From Nitrospirales bacterium (lineage in GTDB: Bacteria > Nitrospirota > Nitrospiria > Nitrospirales > UBA8639): 64,000 nt of DNA. Numbering within the stretch: position 1 is the first letter of the stretch; every line of letters starts with the position of its first letter. Made by a program: the position numbers and the translations under genes. Positions 28,071 through 36,892 of the stretch are shown one piece after another. The notes beneath the pieces are model-generated. The model searched no databases. It was given only the letters and a program-made list of their open reading frames with translations, and was not told the origin of the DNA. The stretch is from positions 33,250 through 97,249 of the forward strand of contig JALDRK010000015.1 of the NCBI GenBank assembly GCA_031315915.1, read 5' to 3'.

Positions 28071-29285
28071 TTAATGCGTAGCCCATTGAACGGTTTTCAA
28101 ATCAATACCCTCTTTGGCCATTTCATACAAGGGGGACATTTCCCGGAGATGATTGACCGCTTTGACCATTCGGTCAATCGTATATTCAATTTCCACATCG
28201 GTATTGAACCGGCCAAGACCAAATCGAATGGAGGAATGAGCCAGATCCGATCCCACGCCTAACGCTCTCAGAACATAGGAAGGTTCTAACGTGGCCGAAG
28301 TGCAGGCCGAGCCGGAAGACAGGGCAATTTCCTTCACTCCCATAAGAAGAGCTTCCCCTTCTACATACGCAAAACTAATATTCAAATTGTTCGGTAACCG
28401 TTCAGTGGGGTGTCCATTTAAATACACTTCTTCCATGGCCCCCATAATGCCATTCTGCAAACGATCTCGCATTTTGGCCATTCGAACGGATTCTGTTGGC
28501 ATTTCCTGCTCACACAGTTCACAGGCCTTTCCAAAACCAACAATCAGGGGCACAGGCAAGGTTCCCGATCGCATTCCTCGTTCGTGGCCTCCACCATGAA
28601 CCATAGGTTCTAATCGAACCCTGGGAGCTTTCCGTCGCACATAAAGGGCTCCAATCCCTTTCGGTCCATAAATTTTGTGCGCCGAAAACGACATGAGATC
28701 AATACCCATCTCTTGCACATTGACAGGAATTTTCCCAACCCCTTGCGTGGCATCACAGTGGAAAATAATGCCTTTTTCCTTGGCTATCTTTCCAATCTCG
28801 CGAACTGGATTGATGGTGCCGATTTCATTGTTGGCCAGCATCACCGAAATCAAAATGGTTTTATCTGTGATCGCATTTTTTATGTCATCAGGGCTGACTC
28901 TCCCTGTTTTGTCCACCGGAAGAAAAGTCACAGAGATGCCTTTTTTCTCTAATGACTTGGCCGTATCAATTACCGCACGATGTTCAGTCGCACTGGTAAT
29001 AATATGATCCCCTTTTTCCCGATACATTTCCACAATACCTTTCAGGGCCAGGTTATCCGACTCCGTGGCTCCACTGGTAAAAATAAGTTCCTTGGGGTCG
29101 GCATGAATCAACTGAGCAATTTGCTTCCGACCTTGCTCCACAGCTTCTTCAGCCTCCCATCCAAAACTATGATTCCTGCTGGCTGCATTTCCAAATTTCT
29201 CCGTGAAATATGGCAGCATGGCCTCAACCACTCTGGGATCGCATGGACTCGTTGAATGATTATCCAAATATATGGGAAGCTTCAT
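28071..29285 (-). CDS. iscS: Cysteine desulfurase IscS
   Basis: PLP enzyme that takes sulfur from cysteine for cluster assembly. The PLP lysine is in SFSAHKIYGPKG and the catalytic cysteine in SSGSACTSATLEPS near residue 328. The length of 404 aa is typical. Its start overlaps the end of iscR by four bases. It is the main sulfur source for the operon and probably for tRNA thiolation. Confidence 0.96.
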   Translation of the reverse strand: MKLPIYLDNHSTSPCDPRVVEAMLPYFTEKFGNAASRNHSFGWEAEEAVEQGRKQIAQLIHADPKELIFTSGATESDNLALKGIVEMYREKGDHIITSATEHRAVIDTAKSLEKKGISVTFLPVDKTGRVSPDDIKNAITDKTILISVMLANNEIGTINPVREIGKIAKEKGIIFHCDATQGVGKIPVNVQEMGIDLMSFSAHKIYGPKGIGALYVRRKAPRVRLEPMVHGGGHERGMRSGTLPVPLIVGFGKACELCEQEMPTESVRMAKMRDRLQNGIMGAMEEVYLNGHPTERLPNNLNISFAYVEGEALLMGVKEIALSSGSACTSATLEPSYVLRALGVGSDLAHSSIRFGLGRFNTDVEIEYTIDRMVKAVNHLREMSPLYEMAKEGIDLKTVQWATH

Positions 29286-29767
29286 GACTGCACTCCTTCT
29301 GTTTTTCTGGACTCAACAATAATTAAAGGGGAATCAACCGACATGTCCTCAATAGACATGTTATTCAGTAATTGATAAATGCTTTCTTGCACCTTAAGCA
29401 ATGGGGTCCGGATATTACAATGTGGCATTTGTTCGCACGGGGTTGGATCCTCCTTGTCATGATAACAATCCGTAATACCTAGTGGTCCCTCAATAGCTTC
29501 CAACACTTGAGCAATAGAAATTTCTTTGGGCTCCCGTGCAAGCATATACCCCCCCTTGGGTCCGTTTTGACTTTCAATCATGTCATGCTTAGCCAAAGCT
29601 TGAAGAACTTTGGCAAGCAATTCGTGGGGAATATGATGCTCTTCCGCAATTTCTTTCGTATTCACAACCCGGATAGCCTCTACATCGCTAACATCGCCAT
29701 ACTGTACTGATGCCATATACTGAAGGGCCATCAAGGCATAGTCCGCTTTTTTGGAAAGTTTCAACAT
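29282..29767 (-). CDS. iscR: Rrf2-family [2Fe-2S] regulator IscR
   Basis: Fe-S-sensing repressor of the isc operon. The winged helix starts MLKLSKKADYALMALQYMAS and the cluster ligands are the three cysteines in CYHDKEDPTPCEQMPHC. The frame is open to 29893, but the region upstream of 29767 holds a good leftward promoter (-10 at 29877-29882), so I use the ATG at 29767, which gives 161 residues and the normal family N-terminus. Two IscR-like operators lie upstream. Confidence 0.9.
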   Translation of the reverse strand: MLKLSKKADYALMALQYMASVQYGDVSDVEAIRVVNTKEIAEEHHIPHELLAKVLQALAKHDMIESQNGPKGGYMLAREPKEISIAQVLEAIEGPLGITDCYHDKEDPTPCEQMPHCNIRTPLLKVQESIYQLLNNMSIEDMSVDSPLIIVESRKTEGVQS

Positions 29768-29876
29768 TTTTTCTATTTCTTCAATGCTTTGGTAATCATT
29801 GAATCTCAGGAAACTCCCAGAAACTAATTTAATATAAGAGATCAACAACCTATTGGCGACCTCATTGATCGGGTTT

Positions 29877-29906
29877 AATCTAGCATTGACCAATCAGCAC
29901 AGTCAA
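29877..29906 (-). promoter_or_regulatory. Predicted iscR operon promoter
   Basis: On the minus strand, TTGACT (29901-29906) and TAGATT (29877-29882) are separated by 18 bases. It faces iscR, which starts about 110 bases away, and adjoins the operator at 29907-29919. Confidence 0.55.
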
Positions 29907-29915
29907 GACTAAAAT
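29886..29915 (+). promoter_or_regulatory. Predicted ferredoxin promoter, overlapping the iscR promoter
   Basis: On the plus strand, TTGACC (29886-29891) and TAAAAT (29910-29915) are 18 bases apart. The -10 box lies inside the IscR-like operator at 29907-29919, so a bound repressor would block it. Confidence 0.5.
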
Positions 29916-29919
29916 GGTC
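29907..29919. promoter_or_regulatory. IscR-like operator 1
   Basis: GACTAAAATGGTC matches the core of the E. coli type 1 IscR site (GACTRWWWYAGTC) at all but one position. It lies between the -35 of iscR and the -10 of the ferredoxin promoter. Confidence 0.6.
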
Positions 29920-29938
29920 GGAGATTAAATAAGTCGGA

Positions 29939-29951
29939 GACTATATCGGTC
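29939..29951. promoter_or_regulatory. IscR-like operator 2
   Basis: GACTATATCGGTC matches the same core, again with G for A at a single position. It starts 32 bases after operator 1, about three helical turns, so two dimers could bind the same face of the DNA. Confidence 0.55.
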
Positions 29952-30019
29952 GTAATTCACTATGAATCAAAATGAAATTTGATTTTAAATCATAATCTAT
30001 TGTTTAAAAAGGAGTTTTC

Positions 30020-30433
30020 ATGGGAGGAAGTAATCCATATATTGAAAAATCAGAAGTCGAAACCGCAAAAAACATTTTCAAAATCACATTTATTACTCCT
30101 GCAGATCCTATTGTCATTACCGCTGACCCGTCTCAAATCCCTTACGGGGAAACCGGATTACCAGGAAGTATTTTAGACATTGCTCTGGGACAAGGCATCG
30201 ATTTAGAACATGCATGCGGTGGCGTATGCGCCTGCTCCACATGCCATATTATCGTTAAAGAGGGGCTTGAAACCTGCAATGAACCCACGGACGATGAAAA
30301 CGATCAACTGGATGAAGCCCCAGGCCTTTCTCTTTTATCGCGGCTCGGGTGTCAATGTGTTCCCAATGGCACCAAAGACCTGGTCATTGAAATTCCAGAA
30401 TGGAATAAGAATTTAGTCAAAGAAAGTCATTGA
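30020..30433 (+). CDS. fdx: ISC-type [2Fe-2S] ferredoxin
   Basis: Adrenodoxin-type ferredoxin that supplies electrons for cluster assembly. Cysteine ligands occur in HACGGVCACSTCH and, after a gap, in RLGCQC. The N-terminus is about 30 residues longer than E. coli Fdx, total 137 aa. AAGGAG at 30009-30014 fixes the start. In E. coli fdx ends the isc operon; here it is divergent from iscR and shares its operator region. Confidence 0.92.
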   Translation: MGGSNPYIEKSEVETAKNIFKITFITPADPIVITADPSQIPYGETGLPGSILDIALGQGIDLEHACGGVCACSTCHIIVKEGLETCNEPTDDENDQLDEAPGLSLLSRLGCQCVPNGTKDLVIEIPEWNKNLVKESH

Positions 30434-30550
30434 GTAAAGATCCCTGCAGCAACTGACGGGGAATAGCAATTTTAAGAAACAAAACTTACAGTTCCTTTGA
30501 CCCACATCTCAAGGTTTTCCAAAAATTTTTGAGTTTGAGATAGACAAAAA

Positions 30551-30588
30551 ACAATGCCCTTTGTGATTTATATCACAAAGGGCATTGT
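30551..30588 (-). terminator. Terminator of tRNA-Asn
   Basis: ACAATGCCCTTTGTGAT (30551-30567) is a perfect complement of 30572-30588 with a four-base loop. On the minus strand it is followed by TTTTT, so it ends tRNA-Asn, whose CCA lies only four bases away. It may also stop fdx transcription, though without a T-run in that direction. Confidence 0.8.
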
Positions 30589-30592
30589 ACAA

Positions 30593-30668
30593 TGGCTCCT
30601 CGGGCAAGACTCGAACTTGCGACCAATCGGTTAACAGCCGATCGCTCTACCAACTGAGCTACCGAGGA
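30593..30668 (-). tRNA. tRNA-Asn (GTT)
   Basis: Minus-strand cloverleaf with a TCCTCGG/CCGAGGA acceptor stem, D-loop AGCTCAGTTGGTAGAGC, anticodon loop CTGTTAA with anticodon GTT, T-loop GTTCGAGTC and an encoded CCA end. All stems pair. Confidence 0.97.
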
Positions 30669-30774
30669 ACAAAACGTGATCAAGTTTCAAAATCAGAACT
30701 TGCTGAGCAAGATAATAGCTTGACAAGTCGTATTCTGCAATATTACACAGGAAGGGTCTTCTTAATAAAATCCT

Positions 30775-31038
30775 CTAAAATTGAAAATCTACAGAATCTT
30801 CCTCCCCTTCATCTGCTTCTGCCGCTCCCCCATCGGATAACTTTACAAAATGCCTGGCCCAGGACAGATAAATGTTCCCGCTATCTTTCATCGCATCCGC
30901 CCCTTTGATGAGCTTCCCTACGACTTCAGCATCTCCACCTATAAGTTCAATCTCACGGGCTTTTGTTTCTAAGGATTGGTGAAAGGATTCCATCTGACTG
31001 GCCAGATCTTGAACTTGCTGCTTCAGATCTTCGCTCAT
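30775..31038 (-). CDS. Small coiled-coil protein of unknown function
   Basis: An 87-aa protein beginning MSEDLKQQVQDLASQMESFH, largely alpha-helical with heptad-like spacing in the first half and an acidic tail (EADEGEEDSVDF). AGAGGA lies ten bases upstream of the ATG at 31038; a start 13 codons earlier at 31077 lacks a ribosome binding site and is very near the terminator of the operon upstream. Similar to nothing I can name. It may be transcribed by read-through from the oxidoreductase operon. Confidence 0.6.
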   Translation of the reverse strand: MSEDLKQQVQDLASQMESFHQSLETKAREIELIGGDAEVVGKLIKGADAMKDSGNIYLSWARHFVKLSDGGAAEADEGEEDSVDFQF

Positions 31039-31093
31039 AACCCTTAATTCCTCTTTTATCCCTTGAGTACCTGACATAAGGTTTTTGAGAAAT

Positions 31094-31143
31094 AAAAAAG
31101 CCTTTCGACCCTCTAAGGGAGTAGAGGATCGTAAGGCTTTTTT
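31094..31143 (-). terminator. Terminator of the oxidoreductase operon
   Basis: The arms 31094-31114 and 31123-31143 pair over 21 positions with two mismatches. The outer A/T runs give a T-tract in either direction. It lies 12 bases after the stop of the last operon gene. Confidence 0.85.
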
Positions 31144-31154
31144 ACCGTCAACAC

Positions 31155-31433
31155 TTACCCTTGATAGGCCTGCCCTAAAGCGGCCGCCTCTCCGGCCTTC
31201 TCCATTAAAGATCCATCTGAACTGACCGCGACCATGGCAATGGCTTCATGTTTTGCGGCATCGCAGACCACTTTACACAGCTCGCAACCTTTACAACGAT
31301 TGATCACCACCTCGGCGATCATTTTTTCTGAATTCAAGTCCAGACAGTTGGCTTCCGGACAATACATAATACATAGACGACAGCCTTTTTTCGCTACACA
31401 CTTTTCCTCTGTCACTTGGGCAACATTATACAT
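31155..31433 (-). CDS. forE: 2-oxoacid:ferredoxin oxidoreductase, ferredoxin-like subunit E
   Basis: A 92-aa 2x[4Fe-4S] protein that takes electrons from the catalytic subunits. The motifs are CVAKKGCRLCIMYCPE (unusual five-residue first spacing) and CKGCELCKVVCD. Last gene of the five-gene operon. Symbols follow the Hydrogenobacter forDABGE set, which has the same order; substrate not proven. Confidence 0.85.
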   Translation of the reverse strand: MYNVAQVTEEKCVAKKGCRLCIMYCPEANCLDLNSEKMIAEVVINRCKGCELCKVVCDAAKHEAIAMVAVSSDGSLMEKAGEAAALGQAYQG

Positions 31434-31477
31434 CTATATCTTTCCTTTATATCTTTCCTTCGCTGAGGTTCCCGTTA

Positions 31478-32182
31478 TTACGCAGCGGCGGCCTCTCCGA
31501 CCATCAGCTCCACGTGATTTTTCTCCGCCCATTCTGCCGCGATTTCATAGGATCGGGCTACCGTATCCAAATTCTTTTTCAACAACATTTCCTTCTTGGC
31601 AAATTTTTTCTTAATAGCTTCATCCAGGGTTGCCGTACCACCGGATGCCACAAACTTTTTCCCAAAACGTTCCTGCAAAGCCAAGTCTAAGGCCTCCATT
31701 GATACACACTTGGTAATCCCTGCCACCGATCCAATCATGGTCATATTGGTGGCCAATTCCGTCCCGGCAATTTCCATGGCAATGTTCGTCCCTGGAATAT
31801 TAAAGACCGACACATTCAAGTCTTTGAGTCGCGTCACATCTTCATCCGACAGAAGAGGCATGTCAGTATTAATGATCACCAACCCGCCTTCTTTAATCCC
31901 TGAATAGAATGGCATGGTGTAGCTCTTACCCATGGTAATAACCTGCGGGTGAAACACCTGGATCACATCCGGAAAGACAAGCTCTCCACGATCGTAAATT
32001 TTTCTGAGTCCAATTCGACAATAGCTTTCCGCCGGGGCCATACGCTTTTCAGCTCCAAAGAATGGATTAGAAATCGCAAACTTTCCATCTTTGGAGGCAG
32101 CCATAGCCATCACATGAGCGGCGGTCACCGCACCTTGCCCTCCAAGCCCAGACATTCGGATATTAATTCGACGTAAAATCAT
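31478..32182 (-). CDS. forG: 2-oxoacid:ferredoxin oxidoreductase, gamma subunit
   Basis: A 234-aa gamma subunit of a POR/KOR complex. It contains the family start RRINIRMSGLGGQGAVTAAH and NPFFGAEKRMAPAESYCRI, then VITMGKSYTMPFYS. It contributes to the CoA-binding part of the enzyme. The C-terminus is extended by about 50 helical residues. It follows forB by 29 bases. Confidence 0.9.
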   Translation of the reverse strand: MILRRINIRMSGLGGQGAVTAAHVMAMAASKDGKFAISNPFFGAEKRMAPAESYCRIGLRKIYDRGELVFPDVIQVFHPQVITMGKSYTMPFYSGIKEGGLVIINTDMPLLSDEDVTRLKDLNVSVFNIPGTNIAMEIAGTELATNMTMIGSVAGITKCVSMEALDLALQERFGKKFVASGGTATLDEAIKKKFAKKEMLLKKNLDTVARSYEIAAEWAEKNHVELMVGEAAAA

Positions 32183-32211
32183 AGGATAGCTCCTCTCACA
32201 TGTCCCGCCGT

Positions 32212-33120
32212 TTATGCCGTTTGGCCGGCGAGTTGCTTTTTGGCTTCAGCTTTTCTTTCCTTTTCTTTCGCTGCCAACTCAGCCAACAGTTCCTTGGCCG
32301 GTTCACTCACATATTCTTTATAGGCAAACCGTTCGGTTGGCTTTTCGGAATCCCGCATTTCCTGCAAGCCCTCCATACTATTTTTTCCGATCTCCAGGAT
32401 ACAGGGGGTATAAAGTTGCAGATAAGTAGGCCCAATTTCTCGCGCAATATGAATAGCGTTTTTAATGACTTTTTCCACCAAATTGGGCTTACTGACCGTG
32501 CAATTCACCACGTAATGGCAACCGGATTCTCTGGCGATTTCCGGAAGGCGAACTTTTTCAAAGGTTTTGCCTACCGGGGCCATCTTGGCCACAAACCCTT
32601 TTTGCATCAAGCCGCTTTCTTGGCCCCCCGTATTGGCATATAACTCATTATCAAAACAAATGGTGGTAAATTTCTCTTGTCGGAACCAGGCCTGCAACGT
32701 CATATCTAATCCAATATCCACCGTGGCACCATCCCCCGCCAACACAACTACATCTTTCACTTGCCCAGGGAACCTCACAGACAGAGCCCGTTTCAGCCCA
32801 GAGGCAATGGCATTTTGGTTGCCAAATAATGAGTGAATGTTATGAACAGCCACATGAGGAAATACCAGACTCGTACATCCCGTGGAGCCCACCATGACCG
32901 TATCTTCGGGATTCGGCAACGAGGCGAGAATATAGCGAAATGCCATGGACTCGGGACATCCTGCACAAAGAGAGTGTTCTTCAATCAGTTCCTTGGCATT
33001 GCCAATATCTTTCCATCCCCGCTGTTCATTCCCAAATGTTGCCCGTTTGACCAAATCTTGATATTCAGGAGGCATAATATCAAACAACTCTTCTGCGATT
33101 TTTATCCGTTCTTTACTCAT
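32212..33120 (-). CDS. forB: 2-oxoacid:ferredoxin oxidoreductase, beta subunit (TPP, [4Fe-4S])
   Basis: A 302-aa subunit that binds thiamine diphosphate and one [4Fe-4S] cluster. The TPP motif GDGATVDIGL lies near residue 119, with ELYANTGGQESG after it. Cluster cysteines are in HSLCAGCPES, GSTGCTS and VVNCTVSKP. It catalyses decarboxylation, or the reverse CO2 fixation onto acetyl- or succinyl-CoA in the reductive TCA cycle. Confidence 0.93.
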   Translation of the reverse strand: MSKERIKIAEELFDIMPPEYQDLVKRATFGNEQRGWKDIGNAKELIEEHSLCAGCPESMAFRYILASLPNPEDTVMVGSTGCTSLVFPHVAVHNIHSLFGNQNAIASGLKRALSVRFPGQVKDVVVLAGDGATVDIGLDMTLQAWFRQEKFTTICFDNELYANTGGQESGLMQKGFVAKMAPVGKTFEKVRLPEIARESGCHYVVNCTVSKPNLVEKVIKNAIHIAREIGPTYLQLYTPCILEIGKNSMEGLQEMRDSEKPTERFAYKEYVSEPAKELLAELAAKEKERKAEAKKQLAGQTA

Positions 33121-33191
33121 ATGTGTCTCCTTTATTCGTTATCTGTACAAGTATCTTATCTGTCCATTATTTATAGCATACTTGGCCTTCA

Positions 33192-34403
33192 TCAGCCTCC
33201 GCGTCCGGCCAAAGAAGGAGCTTTAATCCCAAGCACGGTTTTAACTTCCGCAGCAATAATTTCTGGTGGCATAGTCATCCCGCCGCACACATGGGGTCCT
33301 GCATGCACCCGTTCATTGTTTGGAATGGTGGCTTTTACCTCACGGGCCAACCATCCGGCCACATTGAATTCGGGTACAATAATATGTTTTGCATGTTTTG
33401 TGGCTTCTCTGATTTCTTCCCCCGGCCATGGGCGCAATGTTTTCACCTTCACCAATCCAACTTGAATTCCCTCATCTTCCAGCATGGCAATGGCTTCTCG
33501 ACTTTGAGAAACGGCGGTTCCCGATGCCACCACCAGTACATCCGTATCCGTGTTTTCGGTATCAATCAAACCATCCAACCACCGGATGGCATGTTTTCGT
33601 GAACGTTCTACGGCAGCCCAGACCTCTTGCTGCCAGCTCGCATGGGTGGCATAACTGATATAGTTGCTTTTCATCACGAAGGGGTCACGCATCATACGAA
33701 CAGGGGGACATTCCATATCCATACATGGAACAGGAGACCGATAGGGATCATACGGTGGCAGGCACATATCCACTGGAGTCAGATCCACCATATCCTTGGT
33801 ATGCGTCACAAAGAATCCGTCACAGCATAAGGCCAGGGGCAAGTGGACATCCGGTTCCTCCGAAACCATGTATCCCTTTAGAATCCAGTCATAGAAATCT
33901 TGCGCAGTCTCCGCATGCCACACCAACATGCCCGTTTGCATCAAGTAGGATATTTCCAGAGTATCCGGTTGAATGGATAGGGGAGAGTTGATCCCTCGGC
34001 AGGTCACAATCATTTGAATGGGCAACCGAGCTCCCGCCCACATCGGGAAATTTTCCATGGCTCGCATCGTCCCGGGACCGGCTGTCGTGGTAAAGACCCT
34101 GGCGCCACCAAAAGCAGCACCAGCGCATTGAGACATCACGGCAAATTCGCTCTCGCCTCGAAAGTAATCGCCAATATAGCCTTCGGCAAACAACTCCCCA
34201 ATGAGGGCCGCCGCTTCGCTCTGAGGGGTTATAGGATAGGCAATCATCACATCACAGGAGGCACGCCGAATGGCCTCTTTGATCACCTCACTGCCTGTAA
34301 AAAACGATGGAGTACGTTCGGCCTCATTCATCATTTTCCAAGGATCCGTATACACCTGACCCTTTTTGTTTTTCTGTCCAATTGGAGAAGGTTGCCCGGC
34401 CAT
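33192..34403 (-). CDS. forA: 2-oxoacid:ferredoxin oxidoreductase, alpha subunit
   Basis: A 403-aa alpha subunit. It includes MIAYPITPQSEAA near residue 55, FTTTAGPGTMRAMENFPMWAG near residue 105 and the C-terminal transketolase-like domain with VKTLRPWPGEEI. The AYPITPQ motif is diagnostic of the family. Pyruvate and 2-oxoglutarate enzymes of this five-subunit type are close relatives, so I do not choose between them. The 71-base gap to forB has no terminator. Confidence 0.93.
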   Translation of the reverse strand: MAGQPSPIGQKNKKGQVYTDPWKMMNEAERTPSFFTGSEVIKEAIRRASCDVMIAYPITPQSEAAALIGELFAEGYIGDYFRGESEFAVMSQCAGAAFGGARVFTTTAGPGTMRAMENFPMWAGARLPIQMIVTCRGINSPLSIQPDTLEISYLMQTGMLVWHAETAQDFYDWILKGYMVSEEPDVHLPLALCCDGFFVTHTKDMVDLTPVDMCLPPYDPYRSPVPCMDMECPPVRMMRDPFVMKSNYISYATHASWQQEVWAAVERSRKHAIRWLDGLIDTENTDTDVLVVASGTAVSQSREAIAMLEDEGIQVGLVKVKTLRPWPGEEIREATKHAKHIIVPEFNVAGWLAREVKATIPNNERVHAGPHVCGGMTMPPEIIAAEVKTVLGIKAPSLAGRGG

Positions 34404-34557
34404 ATTAGACCTCCTTTGTATTAACTGCAGTGAGAAAATTTCCGCCGTCTTTGCTGACTTTACAAACTCTCTACAGAAGATGCTGCCGCGATATTTTCTA
34501 TTAAGCTTCTAATTGATTCTTCATTACTATTTCTACAATTATATACTATCGACCCGT

Positions 34558-35181
34558 TTACGCTGGAGGCGGAACCGAGCCTTTTAACTTTTTGACCCAA
34601 TCGGCCAGCCGTAAAATCTTGTCGGCCGTGGCATCCCGAATAGAAAGCATCGCATCTTCATGGCCAGCTTGTGCACACATGGCAATGGTATAGCAATTCG
34701 TTCCACCACGGATAATTTTTAAGGAAAGATTGGCTTGATGACAGTGCACACCAACAAACATGCACGCATCTATTTTATTATGCCAAATGGTTAAATTTGG
34801 ATGATTGGGATTGATTTCAATTTCCGGATTGATCTTAGGATATTTCGGTCTGTAGTCAGGCATGGGAATCAACATGGCTTGTTGGGAGGGAGTCACACTT
34901 TCCTTAATCGTTTCATAGAGGTGCCTGACAGCTTTGGCTTTATGAGCGGCTTTTTCATTCCAAGCCCATAAGACTAACGGACCAGGAAAAATTGTGGGAA
35001 CCTTTGCAGACAGAAATTGCCTGGCAGCCTGCTCCATCGCCTCCTCTTCGGTGACAATGGTGCCATGAATGTGAGCTTGGCCAGGGTCCGGCAAGCGAAT
35101 CCCCATACTGGCAGCAGATGGGGGCAAAAAGTGCTCAGGACCTGGTAATACCTTATACGACGTTGGCATTGGATTCAGCAT
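34558..35181 (-). CDS. forD: 2-oxoacid:ferredoxin oxidoreductase, delta subunit (CODH-beta-like)
   Basis: A 207-aa first subunit of the five-gene operon. It is not the usual ferredoxin-type delta; it resembles the family annotated as carbon monoxide dehydrogenase beta subunit-like, with KVPTIFPGPLVLWAW, DACMFVGVHCHQANLSLKII and GGTNCYTIAMCAQAGHEDAM. Several conserved Cys and His could bind metal. It presumably has a structural role; forA follows after 154 bases, so a second promoter is possible. Confidence 0.8.
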   Translation of the reverse strand: MLNPMPTSYKVLPGPEHFLPPSAASMGIRLPDPGQAHIHGTIVTEEEAMEQAARQFLSAKVPTIFPGPLVLWAWNEKAAHKAKAVRHLYETIKESVTPSQQAMLIPMPDYRPKYPKINPEIEINPNHPNLTIWHNKIDACMFVGVHCHQANLSLKIIRGGTNCYTIAMCAQAGHEDAMLSIRDATADKILRLADWVKKLKGSVPPPA

Positions 35182-35471
35182 CTCCCCTGATTACGAAAAT
35201 GGACACAGAAAACCTCATTAATTCATTTAGGACACTCTAAAAAGGTGAGTAAGAAATCTCAATATCAAAAAAGACCCACCAGGCAAGAATCTTAGCCTTT
35301 TTGGAGAAAATATTATGAGTCTTTTGGCCCATGCGATTTTATAAAAGAGCAATATGCCAGTATAAGAAGGCACTATAAATATTGTCAATTCAATAGTTTG
35401 TGTGATGTTTGGCTTAATTACCTAGGTTGGACTATTCAGCAATTTCATGAATATTGATAAACATATGTGCC
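35182..35471. other. AT-rich intergenic region upstream of the oxidoreductase operon
   Basis: About 290 bases, AT-rich, ahead of forD and after the stop of the 35472-35960 gene. It must hold the operon promoter. I see no clear hairpin or repeat. Confidence 0.4.
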
Positions 35472-35960
35472 TTAGTGTGCCCGCACTTGAACAATTTCAT
35501 AATGCCACGTGGCTTCACCTTGGATTTTGGGTACAGTAGAAAATGGAATGGTTTTCTGAAAATCTCTTGCTTGCCCTCCTGGGATTTCCAGGGACAGCTC
35601 TGCTCTTTCCTGGCCAATCAGTTCACATTCTGAATTGTTGATTCCATGGCAATCCTCAAGAGTCACCTGAAGAGTGGCCGAAGTAATAGCGTATCGTTGT
35701 GAGTTATTTTGAAGTCGCCCATTCACGACAAATGACCGGGAATTCAAGCCCGGTCGAATTTTCATATGAGACAACTGGACCTCAGCAATAGAAACTCGAT
35801 GAAATTCCAAACCACGTTCTTGAGTATCCAGCCAAATAACGAATCCAATGCCGATTACAATCCCACCACATAGAATGCCCATGGCCAGGCGAAAACGCGG
35901 GTACCACACAGCAATTCCCACAATAACTAAAAAAAGAAGGAATAAAAGAGGTTGAATCAT
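35472..35960 (-). CDS. Membrane protein with two TM helices and a beta-rich domain
   Basis: A 162-aa protein with hydrophobic helices at residues 3-18 and 25-44, then a soluble part with RSFVVNGRLQNNSQRYAI and ATLQVTLEDC. The NGRL-NNS pattern is like the FxLYD/DUF3426-type domain that packs outside the membrane. It lies in the same direction as the oxidoreductase genes, with a gap of 290 bases. Function unknown. Confidence 0.65.
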   Translation of the reverse strand: MIQPLLFLLFLVIVGIAVWYPRFRLAMGILCGGIVIGIGFVIWLDTQERGLEFHRVSIAEVQLSHMKIRPGLNSRSFVVNGRLQNNSQRYAITSATLQVTLEDCHGINNSECELIGQERAELSLEIPGGQARDFQKTIPFSTVPKIQGEATWHYEIVQVRAH

Positions 35961-36064
35961 ATTGTTGAATCGAGAGTATTACTCTTCGTGGTAGACATTA
36001 CCCAAAATATAATTGCCCGCTTTCGACTGACAACTTATACTTTTTCCCATTTAAGGAGTGATTA

Positions 36065-36892
36065 ATGATGCCAGACTTTTCAGAAGAAATTGAAGTTGCG
36101 TCTAAACTGGCCTTACAAGCCGGAAAAGCCATACTACAGGTTTATGAACAGGATTTCTCTATTAGCTATAAAAATCCCAATGATCCTGTTACCGATGCCG
36201 ACCACCAAGCCAACTCCATCATTGTTGAAGGCCTTCAGGACATGTTTCCCCAAGATACCGTTGTTGCGGAGGAAAGCCCGCTTCCCAAATCTTCTACCTT
36301 CTCCGAAAGAGTGTGGTATGTAGATCCGCTCGACGGGACAAAAGAATTCATTGGGAAAAATGGAGAATTTTCAATCATGATCGGCCTTACCGTCGATGGG
36401 ACTTCGCAATGTGGGGTCGTCTTCTGGCCAACAAAAGGACAATTATTCTTGGGCATCAGCGGCCAAACTGCCTGGAAAGAAGAAAATGGGAATCGTGAAC
36501 TGTTGACTGCCGCTCACGCCCAAGATCTGAATAATTTATCACTGGTGGCCTCCCGATCACACCGCTCGTCTGCCTTGGACCACATCAAACGGACCCTCAA
36601 CATTCATCGTGAACAACGCATGGGAAGTGTCGGGTTGAAAATTGCTTGTATCGCCCAAGGGAGAGCGGACTTCTATACCGAACCTGGCCCCTATACTCGT
36701 TCATGGGATGCCTGTGCGCCCGAAGCGATTTTACGGGGAGCCGGCGGTAAATTCACCGATGTTCATGGCAACCCCATTCAATATGGTGCACATGATTTTC
36801 GTAACATCCATGGCATTGTGGCCACTGCTGAAGATTGTCATGACCGGGTCATCAAAGCCGTTGAATCCCTGTGCTCATGCCATAAAAGTTGA
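36065..36892 (+). CDS. cysQ: 3'(2'),5'-bisphosphate nucleotidase CysQ (inositol monophosphatase family)
   Basis: Magnesium-dependent phosphatase that clears PAP formed in sulfate assimilation. The metal motifs are VAEESP near residue 61, WYVDPLDGTKEFIG near residue 84 and the second signature SWDACAPEAILRGAGG near residue 217. The length of 275 aa fits CysQ; a broader IMPase function is possible. AAGGAG lies upstream of the start. Confidence 0.85.
   Translation: MMPDFSEEIEVASKLALQAGKAILQVYEQDFSISYKNPNDPVTDADHQANSIIVEGLQDMFPQDTVVAEESPLPKSSTFSERVWYVDPLDGTKEFIGKNGEFSIMIGLTVDGTSQCGVVFWPTKGQLFLGISGQTAWKEENGNRELLTAAHAQDLNNLSLVASRSHRSSALDHIKRTLNIHREQRMGSVGLKIACIAQGRADFYTEPGPYTRSWDACAPEAILRGAGGKFTDVHGNPIQYGAHDFRNIHGIVATAEDCHDRVIKAVESLCSCHKS

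Noticed and set aside
29768..29893. Longer start for iscR
   Set aside because: The predicted iscR -10 element lies in this stretch, and Rrf2 proteins begin at the MLKLSKKADYA motif.
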